A stretch of DNA of 64,000 nt. Origin: Gammaproteobacteria bacterium UBA7449 (lineage in GTDB: Bacteria > Pseudomonadota > Gammaproteobacteria > Pseudomonadales > Pseudohongiellaceae). The stretch covers positions 20,049 through 84,048 of the forward strand of contig DLPV01000005.1 of assembly GCA_002477465.1 (NCBI GenBank). The letters are read 5' to 3'. Made by a program: the position numbers and the translations under genes. The notes beneath the pieces are model-generated. The model was given only the letters and a program-made list of their open reading frames with translations, had not been told where the DNA came from and ran no database searches. This document shows positions 57,436 through 64,000 of the stretch, in pieces. The first letter of the stretch is position 1. Each line of letters begins with the position of its first letter.

Positions 57436-59691
57436 CTAAAGCTCGAACTGCTGAGCGTCGTAGCCAAGCCAGTTGTCAATTTCGTAGGGAGATGCGCCTT
57501 TTTCTACGACTATGGCGTGCAGGACAAAGACTTCATTCGTTAATTGCCGCGCTTCCACATGCAAAGGGTCTAAGGCGTGGACATGAAATGAGCTGGATTC
57601 CGTGTGCTCAATCAACGGTGCAAATGGAGTGCCAATTTCTAGCGATGAGACCTTCCAAGCCGTGTCAAAGTACCAGTAGGCGCCTGTCGCAGGCTGCTGA
57701 ATCACCAGATAGGTATCAAAGCTCACATTAGACGCGTGCGTAAACGCGACATTTAAGTCGCCACCTTCGGGATGCGCAGACCCTGCCTTTTCCTCCCCCA
57801 GATCTGCTGATTCTGCCCACATCTCGAACGATAACTCAATTGAGACGACCGCGGCTGCGTTTGGTGGGTTTGCCTGAGCGGGCTGTTCGATATCCAAGAG
57901 CAGCGGAAGCGAGCGCACGTTATCCGGTTTGTCTAAGCTTTCTAAATACATGACCAAATCGGCTAGCTGTCCTGCCTCGAGGTCCGGCAGATTTTGCCCT
58001 TTAATATCGGCGGGATGGACCTTTAAAACCTCGGCTAGCGTGCTGTATCGTCCGTCGTGGTAGTAAGGAGCAGAGTGTCGAAGGTTGAGAAGCGTTGGGG
58101 TGTTAATGCTCTTAGTTACACCTTCGATCTGCCTCAAACTGTGGTTCTTGTTATCGGTGTAAAGCGGCGCCTGGTGACACTCGGTGCAGTTGAGCACGGT
58201 AGACGTGAAAAGCACCTCGCCGCGCTGCTCGGGCGATGGTATATCGCTAGCCTCCGTCACATCGGCTCCAAAACGCAGGGTTGCAATAAACGCAGTTAAA
58301 TTGTCGAGGGCCTCTGAACGTCCTGTATTTTTTTCAGCTCCATCGCAGGTCGGTGTGCAGTTGTCTTCACCACTCACGAGCCCGGTGCCGCCCTGCAATT
58401 CTCTTATCGTGTTCTCTACATCCTGCACTTCATCGAGATTACCGGACCAGTGAAAGGGGCCGGTTAGCGAGGTCGCGATAAGTGAAGGGGTGTTACGCAG
58501 GCCATCAGGGAAGTGCCAAGTCTGATTGTCTGAACCGCCATCGAAGTGGCAAGTTGCGCACGAAATCCACTGATCTTTAGCCATGCGCGTGTCATCAGAC
58601 GAATGAAATAGTTTTAATCCCTGTTTGACATTATCATCAAGTGGCAGTTGAGTGACCACGGTGCGGCTAATTTCAGTAAGACTCTCCGCGTCTATTACCG
58701 ACATCGAGCCGTCCACAGCGTTGTCAATGTAGATAAAGGCACCATCGAGACTCTGTGCAATACCCATTGGGAAGCCGCCAACTTCGATGTGCGCCCGTAG
58801 TTGAGAGTTCGCGAGATTGATTACCGATATGTCGTTGCTCGCGGCGTTTACCACATACAGATCCTCGCCACTAAGAAGAGACTCGAGCGGCAATCCAACT
58901 GGCTTATCAATAATATCTAGCGCAAGCCGCTGCCTGCGTAGATGAATACTCCGCTCTAGGTCGATGACCGAGACGAACGGGAACACGCTCGTATCAAACT
59001 CGAGCAAGGTGTTGTCGGTGTTGCGAATGGTGTTAGGTACAAACGCAAGCTGCGCGGCGCTATCAAGAGTGATTGACTGCACAAGACCCGCTCGTGAGCC
59101 TAGCGAAATTTCGGTGACAACAGTGAATGTACTGGTGTCGATCTTGGAGATGATGCCTGTCTCAAAATGAGATACATACAGCCAACGTTCATCTCCGGAC
59201 AGAGTCATCCCGCGCGGAGAGCCCGTGACCGCTACTTCCGCCAGCAGCGTGTAGTTGTATTTGTCGAAGACCTGAACTCGGCCTGCCTGTTGGGCCGACA
59301 CATAAGCAAACTTGCTCCCAATCAGCACACCATACGGCGCCTCGCGGGTATCGATTGCGCCCAAAAGCTGAGAGGCCTCGCCCAAAGCGAAATCAGGAAC
59401 AGATAGCACTGATACCTTGTTCTCGCCCTGGTTCGACACCCATACTACGTGCCTGTCCCAGTCGTAGGCAACGGTCTGGGGCGAGACGCCCACCAAAATT
59501 TCAGCGATAGGCTGCACGACGTCGCTCACTCGCATCAGCGTCACGCTGTTCGAGTATTGGTTGGCGACTATGGCAAGCTCTGTTCCCACGATGCTAATCG
59601 ATGAGGTTTTGGCCTCAACACCCACACTGGAAGGTGCCCACTGCGTTAGCATTAGGAGGGCTAGAAGAATTGAGCGTATCACTGAGTACAA
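57436..59691 (-). CDS. Exported beta-propeller fused to dihaem cytochrome c domain
   Basis: A 751-residue exported protein. After a signal peptide (to about residue 25), residues 35-355 form a YncE-like beta-propeller (repeats such as VWVSNQGENKVSVLSVPD, RWLYVSHFETGIISKID). Residues 365-610 form a MauG/cytochrome-c-peroxidase-like domain with two haem sites, CATCHF and CTECHQ. The C-terminal 120 residues are a beta-rich domain. Start is TTG at 59691 or GTG at 59682. It lies 9 bp after the 1385-residue protein gene, so they are one operon. Probable periplasmic or surface electron-transfer or oxidising enzyme. Confidence 0.82.
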   Translation of the reverse strand: MYSVIRSILLALLMLTQWAPSSVGVEAKTSSISIVGTELAIVANQYSNSVTLMRVSDVVQPIAEILVGVSPQTVAYDWDRHVVWVSNQGENKVSVLSVPDFALGEASQLLGAIDTREAPYGVLIGSKFAYVSAQQAGRVQVFDKYNYTLLAEVAVTGSPRGMTLSGDERWLYVSHFETGIISKIDTSTFTVVTEISLGSRAGLVQSITLDSAAQLAFVPNTIRNTDNTLLEFDTSVFPFVSVIDLERSIHLRRQRLALDIIDKPVGLPLESLLSGEDLYVVNAASNDISVINLANSQLRAHIEVGGFPMGIAQSLDGAFIYIDNAVDGSMSVIDAESLTEISRTVVTQLPLDDNVKQGLKLFHSSDDTRMAKDQWISCATCHFDGGSDNQTWHFPDGLRNTPSLIATSLTGPFHWSGNLDEVQDVENTIRELQGGTGLVSGEDNCTPTCDGAEKNTGRSEALDNLTAFIATLRFGADVTEASDIPSPEQRGEVLFTSTVLNCTECHQAPLYTDNKNHSLRQIEGVTKSINTPTLLNLRHSAPYYHDGRYSTLAEVLKVHPADIKGQNLPDLEAGQLADLVMYLESLDKPDNVRSLPLLLDIEQPAQANPPNAAAVVSIELSFEMWAESADLGEEKAGSAHPEGGDLNVAFTHASNVSFDTYLVIQQPATGAYWYFDTAWKVSSLEIGTPFAPLIEHTESSSFHVHALDPLHVEARQLTNEVFVLHAIVVEKGASPYEIDNWLGYDAQQFEL

Positions 59692-59700
59692 AACCGCCGC

Positions 59701-62700
59701 CTATAAGCCAAATGTAAAAGAGGCCTCAGCCAGCGTAAGCCATTGTGAGTCATCGAATACGCTCGAACCCGCTCGCGTAACTACTACAAAAAATTTATAG
59801 CTGCCTTCCGCGACAGAGTCACCGAGAGGCAAGTTGACAATGGGGATCTCGGCGTTGTTTTCAAGTTTAGTATTTAACATGAACGGTATTACGCTGTTGG
59901 CTTCACTTATGTTTAATTTGCTGTCGATCGTGAGGAAATTACCGTCTGGCAAAATAACAGCTACGTAGAGATCCGCATCACCTTCAGCATTTAGTTTAAG
60001 TTTTGCATCAAGCGTGTCGCCGACGAAAAGTGCACTATCAGTAAGCTCCAAACTGATGTCTCCCACCGGAGCCTGGTTATGCCCTCCTAACTGAAGCACT
60101 TCACCTTGAATAGTTGCCGTTCGCCCTTCAAATTCTATCACGCCCCCGTCGTTGATCGTCTCCAGCAGGAAACTTAGCGTTACCGTATCAGCCCCGTTAG
60201 CTTGTCGCAGCTGCCCTCCAGGGAGGTCTAGGTTAGGGAAGTCTGAGTGAAGCGCGGTTGCATCATAAGTAAAATCAGCGTTCGGTGATTCATCCTGTGA
60301 CAACAAGAATCCGGGCATAGTGACGGTGCTGTGCATCTTGGACACAGACGAGGACCCAGAGGGAGCGAGCCTGAGCGCAAGGCGCACATCGTCTGGCAGC
60401 GTACGTGGTAACGGACTGCTCACAACAGCGGGCGCGTTATCAGGGCTGGCCACATAGAATGCAAAGCGCCCTTCTTCAGCGCCTAGCACACTCCCTTGGG
60501 GGTATGGTGCTTCCACCATCCCTGCGGAAGTCATACCTGTGTGAGTCACGGTGATTTCCGCCGTATAGACACCCGCCTCGCTTGCAATAAAATCTGCTAG
60601 AGGGTCGTAAAAGTAGCCGACCTTGTTCGCGACGCCTTTAATGGTCCGTATAGAGCCACTTGGAGTACTAATGATCACATCAACCTCAGATGGTAGAGTG
60701 GGCGCTATCTGTGCAGAGAAGCTTACCGTGTCACCAACCTCGAGCAAGGTGCCGGGTCTGATACCCATTGGATGCGCGAAGATATCGATTTCCTCACCCT
60801 TGATAGTCATCAGCGGGCCTCCAGACGGGCCGCCTGCAGCTCCTTGGAAAGGTGGCATTACCCTCCCGCCTTGCTCGTCATCTTCGGGCAACATGACCCA
60901 CAGGCCACCGTAGGCTCCATAGAACGAAAATTCCGAATCTGGCGCGCGATAGACAGCTCCACCAAATAAAAACTTGAAATCGTCTTCTTGGTCACCCTCA
61001 TAGCCGTTCCCTAATTGATAACCGTAGGGGGTGTTAAATCGCCAATAACCGTTAGCGCTCGTCGCTGTACCTACAAATTCCCGTACGCTTACCCCCGGCC
61101 TGCCGTTGGCAGAGTAGTAGTAGCCCCATTGCACATCGGGCTGATCGGGATTAACAAACGGGGGGACCATTTGCGCCTTTTGCTCGACACTGGAGACAAG
61201 CGCAACAGAACCGTTGACATTGTGATATTGATTATTCCGATTGCTAACGACAGAAGCGAGTTGCGTGCCAGCATCCTCAATCGTTGTGACATTCTGCAGG
61301 GCGGCATTCCAATCAGTGAAATTAGCCGTCCAAATTACATCTCCAGTCTGATAAGGTGAGAAAAAATGAGCGTTACGCTCATAGGATGTGTCGCTGAATA
61401 GATACCACTGCCGCCTCTCGTTCCCACTCTCGCTCCCGCGCGCCCCTTTCGCGCTAATGCGACTATTGGGGGTTTCAACAATTGAGCCCCACTGACGGGT
61501 TCCCGCCCAAAGCGTTCCGTCCTCCGATAGATACCTCAACTCGTAGTTCACACGATATTCGCCCGGCTCTTCAAAACGTAGTGGGTCTTTGTCACTTTGG
61601 AAATATCCGAATCTATTTGCCCAGTCCTCGTACCTCTTACTTACCTTCTGAGATTTGTTGGAGTAAGGGTAGTGATCGATGTCGATTACAACCTCGGCAG
61701 GCACACCCGGTTGTATAACGACAGCTGGCGAATATGCGTCACCGACCTCAAAAGGCGTGCCTGGGAAGACGCCTGTTTCAAAGTCCAACGTTTCCGCAAC
61801 GGTAATTGTATAATGCCCCCGTATATCATACCTGTGACCAGCTTCGTCATTAATGTCGCCCTTGATCTCGACTACATAGTCACCGTATTCAGAAAAACTC
61901 ACATTGAACTCGTCGCGATAAGTCGTTAACCCATAGTGAAGATCAGGAGCATTACTGTTGCGAACAATTTCTTCTCCTAACGGTGTGGAAGCTTTTTGCA
62001 GATAGCTTCCAAGAATCGGATACGGCCCAATTAATGAAATTTTGCCGGATGGAGAGGTAACAGTTGCGGTCAGCGAGCCAGAGGGAAATTTAAAAGGTAT
62101 TTTGGGATTACTTATCCATTCTTTGTTACTGTACGCAGTTAATGGAATAAATGGTTCGATATTGTAGCTGTTATTCAGAGGAGACTCTGTGTTGGGTGGA
62201 AATATCGCAGTACTTGAATTTGTAACAAGACGTCCAGAGATACCAAAATTCTCTCTGTCCTCGTTTGCAACGACGCCTCGAGAGCCGTTACTCAGTTCGT
62301 TCATTAATAGCGCTGAATACAGCCGCGGAGGCTCATAGTCGCCTATCGTTATCTGTGCGGCCCCGTGCACGGTGCTGAGGTGGAACGATGGCTCGCCATA
62401 AACGTCATCGTAGAACCGCTGCTCAGTCTGAAGCCCCTTAACCATCGGATTCATTGACCATCCTTGGCCACTGAGGACGATTTGATAGATCCCATTGGGT
62501 GTAAGGTCGGGAACGCTATAGTTAAGCTCCCATTCAGCGATCGCCTTCCCCTCTTCGATGAAACGATAGTTGCTTAGCTTGATTTGGCCAATATCGATTA
62601 ACTCCGCCCACTCCGGTTCAGACCTGCTAATTGGTAATCCTGTGACGGTCATATCGCTTGACGAGCCCTCTGGCGCCGCAGCCTTTTGCTGACCGCTCTG

Positions 62701-63858
62701 ATTGATCACCTGCTCTAGATAGGCGCTCCCCGATTGGAGCTCGACCACAGTCTCCGCGTTGAGATTTCTGGAGAGGATTTCTACTTGGCCAGAGAGTCTT
62801 CCGCTGCTGCCGGCGCTCCACATAGCTGAGTCAATTTCACCGTAGAACCAGGCTACCCCCGGATCATATCCACCCTTTATCTTGAGGTCGCGAGCGAGCG
62901 GCGTCTTAGATGACCCGTTAAGCCGCTGGGCGGTCGAAATAGTATGCGTAGATAGCTCCACCGGCACCTTGATTACAGTGCTCGGATTGCTTGAAGAGAA
63001 CCCGTTATAAGCCTGCGCGTGCGGATCCTGTGTAATCTGAATGTAGGAGCCTGGCGGGGCAAAAAAGTGTAGCTCAAAGCTACCGTCATTCTCCGATGCC
63101 CCTGTTAGCGCCTGACCCGTTTGGACATTGAGGACGCTGACGGGGACGAGAGGCAGGACGGCGCCAGGCGCGCCCTTTATCACCGAGAAACGAGAGTCGT
63201 CAGTGTGCTCCACGTGAATAAGGTCAGCGCGAGGAGGCGTCGAGCCAAAGCGATTGGTCTGGGTATCGCGCGAGACCTTGAGCGAAATATCTGAAACGCT
63301 TCCGCCTCGTGCATCAACGCCTACCGAATCGATGAGGTATTCCGAACCGGGTACGGGCCAGTTACTGGTTTCAAGAATAATTCGATAGCGTCCTGCCGAC
63401 AGGGTCTCGGAGAAGGTGTGCCATACGTTTACCTTCAAGCCAGAGCCAGTATTTAGCCCAAGTCCAGTGTCGAGATTGAAGAATCTGAGATTACAAGCAC
63501 TTTTGCACAGATCATCGATCTCGATTCGGCCACTGAGGGTCACTGTCTTCGCAAGACCAAATTTATAAACTGGAAGGTCGGAAGAGACTCCACAAAACTC
63601 TAACATCCTGTATCGCACGCCGCTGCCATCGGTATACTCCATGCCAGGACAGGAATACGGGAATTCGATCTTCCCGTTTGCGTCCGTTGTATAGCTAGAA
63701 CCATCAGTGTAATCCGTCACTTCTTGGTTAATCAGAGGTGCGCCGTCTAGATGCAGCTCTATCGTTCCGCCTGCCATCGTCGTGGCTGCGAAAAGGAAGG
63801 CAAAGATGCCGACTAATAGGCTTAACGTGCGTCCAAAAGAGGATAAAGGGAAGAACAT
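59701..63858 (-). CDS. Very large exported beta-rich protein of unknown function
   Basis: A 1385-residue protein starting at ATG 63858 (MFFPLSSFGRTLSLLVGIFAFLF), with a good signal peptide ending near TTMAGG and an AGGA Shine-Dalgarno sequence upstream. The body is almost wholly beta-rich, with segments like DGSFELHFFAPPGSYIQI (carboxypeptidase-regulatory/Ig-like) and GVYTAEITVTHTGMTSAG. No enzyme motif, membrane anchor, LPXTG or autotransporter domain was seen. Histidine, tryptophan and Gly/Pro-rich loops occur around 1000-1060. The tight operon with the propeller/dihaem protein suggests it is a substrate or partner. Confidence 0.8.
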   Translation of the reverse strand: MFFPLSSFGRTLSLLVGIFAFLFAATTMAGGTIELHLDGAPLINQEVTDYTDGSSYTTDANGKIEFPYSCPGMEYTDGSGVRYRMLEFCGVSSDLPVYKFGLAKTVTLSGRIEIDDLCKSACNLRFFNLDTGLGLNTGSGLKVNVWHTFSETLSAGRYRIILETSNWPVPGSEYLIDSVGVDARGGSVSDISLKVSRDTQTNRFGSTPPRADLIHVEHTDDSRFSVIKGAPGAVLPLVPVSVLNVQTGQALTGASENDGSFELHFFAPPGSYIQITQDPHAQAYNGFSSSNPSTVIKVPVELSTHTISTAQRLNGSSKTPLARDLKIKGGYDPGVAWFYGEIDSAMWSAGSSGRLSGQVEILSRNLNAETVVELQSGSAYLEQVINQSGQQKAAAPEGSSSDMTVTGLPISRSEPEWAELIDIGQIKLSNYRFIEEGKAIAEWELNYSVPDLTPNGIYQIVLSGQGWSMNPMVKGLQTEQRFYDDVYGEPSFHLSTVHGAAQITIGDYEPPRLYSALLMNELSNGSRGVVANEDRENFGISGRLVTNSSTAIFPPNTESPLNNSYNIEPFIPLTAYSNKEWISNPKIPFKFPSGSLTATVTSPSGKISLIGPYPILGSYLQKASTPLGEEIVRNSNAPDLHYGLTTYRDEFNVSFSEYGDYVVEIKGDINDEAGHRYDIRGHYTITVAETLDFETGVFPGTPFEVGDAYSPAVVIQPGVPAEVVIDIDHYPYSNKSQKVSKRYEDWANRFGYFQSDKDPLRFEEPGEYRVNYELRYLSEDGTLWAGTRQWGSIVETPNSRISAKGARGSESGNERRQWYLFSDTSYERNAHFFSPYQTGDVIWTANFTDWNAALQNVTTIEDAGTQLASVVSNRNNQYHNVNGSVALVSSVEQKAQMVPPFVNPDQPDVQWGYYYSANGRPGVSVREFVGTATSANGYWRFNTPYGYQLGNGYEGDQEDDFKFLFGGAVYRAPDSEFSFYGAYGGLWVMLPEDDEQGGRVMPPFQGAAGGPSGGPLMTIKGEEIDIFAHPMGIRPGTLLEVGDTVSFSAQIAPTLPSEVDVIISTPSGSIRTIKGVANKVGYFYDPLADFIASEAGVYTAEITVTHTGMTSAGMVEAPYPQGSVLGAEEGRFAFYVASPDNAPAVVSSPLPRTLPDDVRLALRLAPSGSSSVSKMHSTVTMPGFLLSQDESPNADFTYDATALHSDFPNLDLPGGQLRQANGADTVTLSFLLETINDGGVIEFEGRTATIQGEVLQLGGHNQAPVGDISLELTDSALFVGDTLDAKLKLNAEGDADLYVAVILPDGNFLTIDSKLNISEANSVIPFMLNTKLENNAEIPIVNLPLGDSVAEGSYKFFVVVTRAGSSVFDDSQWLTLAEASFTFGL

Positions 63859-64000
63859 ACGATGAGGTCCTCGAGATTTACTTGAGAGCAAATACAAAAT
63901 TGTCACAAATTTATTTACGGCTTCATTGGAAGGTAATAATTATCGATTAGGACTTTGAGGCAGGTTAAGGATTAAGATTTGGCGGAAGAGGCAGGAGTCG

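Overview
The window is a chromosomal stretch of a free-living, probably marine gammaproteobacterium of the broad Pseudomonadales/Cellvibrionales group. The evidence is protein resemblance and gene order: sfsA, aminotransferase, dksA, gluQ, cbrX, cbrA, cbrB, an sRNA region, pcnB, panB, panC and acs follow the Pseudomonas arrangement. Sodium-coupled symporters, a membrane pyrophosphatase, a CYP153-type P450 and selenocysteine genes also fit an aerobic marine heterotroph. I saw no tRNA, rRNA, insertion sequence, prophage or CRISPR array.

Layout. 0-8.6 kb: darP, a two-gene DUF4212/solute symporter operon, an AGCS amino-acid symporter, the Fe-S carrier apbC, a secreted unknown and the pyrophosphatase hppA with a tiny basic gene upstream. 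8.6-15 kb: a coiled-coil lipoprotein, an unknown membrane-anchored protein, a DksA-like zinc protein, a PLP lyase overlapping a Rieske protein, sfsA and an aminotransferase. 15-28.5 kb: the regulatory and metabolic core, dksA-gluQ-cbrX-cbrA-cbrB-[sRNA]-pcnB-dNK-panB-panC-acs-osmC. 28.6-35.2 kb: a DUF58/transglutaminase/MoxR/TPR operon. 35.3-49.2 kb: a Bcr/CflA exporter, selA, a 2-hydroxyacid dehydrogenase, a CPXCG protein, ppdK, an M48 protease with LemA, a lactate permease and selB. 49.3-50.9 kb: a scar of truncated and fused gene fragments. 50.9-57.2 kb: a CYP153 P450 with its ferredoxin, a DUF47/Pit phosphate pair, an MFS transporter and an AmiD-like amidase. 57.4-63.9 kb: a two-gene operon for a 1385-residue exported protein and a beta-propeller/dihaem cytochrome.

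Main discovery. The 672-bp gap between cbrB and pcnB holds a good sigma-54 promoter (21515-21530). Upstream of it are TGTTAC/GTAACA half-sites of the kind CbrB uses, and downstream about 270 nt of RNA with four A-rich AANAANAA patches, including a perfect 13-nt tandem repeat, ending in a 12-bp hairpin. This is the position and architecture of the Pseudomonas CrcZ RNA, which sequesters Hfq/Crc, but in an organism that does not look like Pseudomonas. The same AANAANAA motif lies just upstream of the start codons of three uptake genes in this window: the DUF4212/symporter operon, the AGCS symporter and the lactate permease. The first shares a 12-nt identity with the sRNA repeat. This suggests a local catabolite-repression circuit: CbrA/CbrB senses carbon or nitrogen status, sigma-54 transcription makes the decoy RNA, and Hfq (with or without Crc) is released from transporter mRNAs. 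All of this is read from sequence and none of it is tested.
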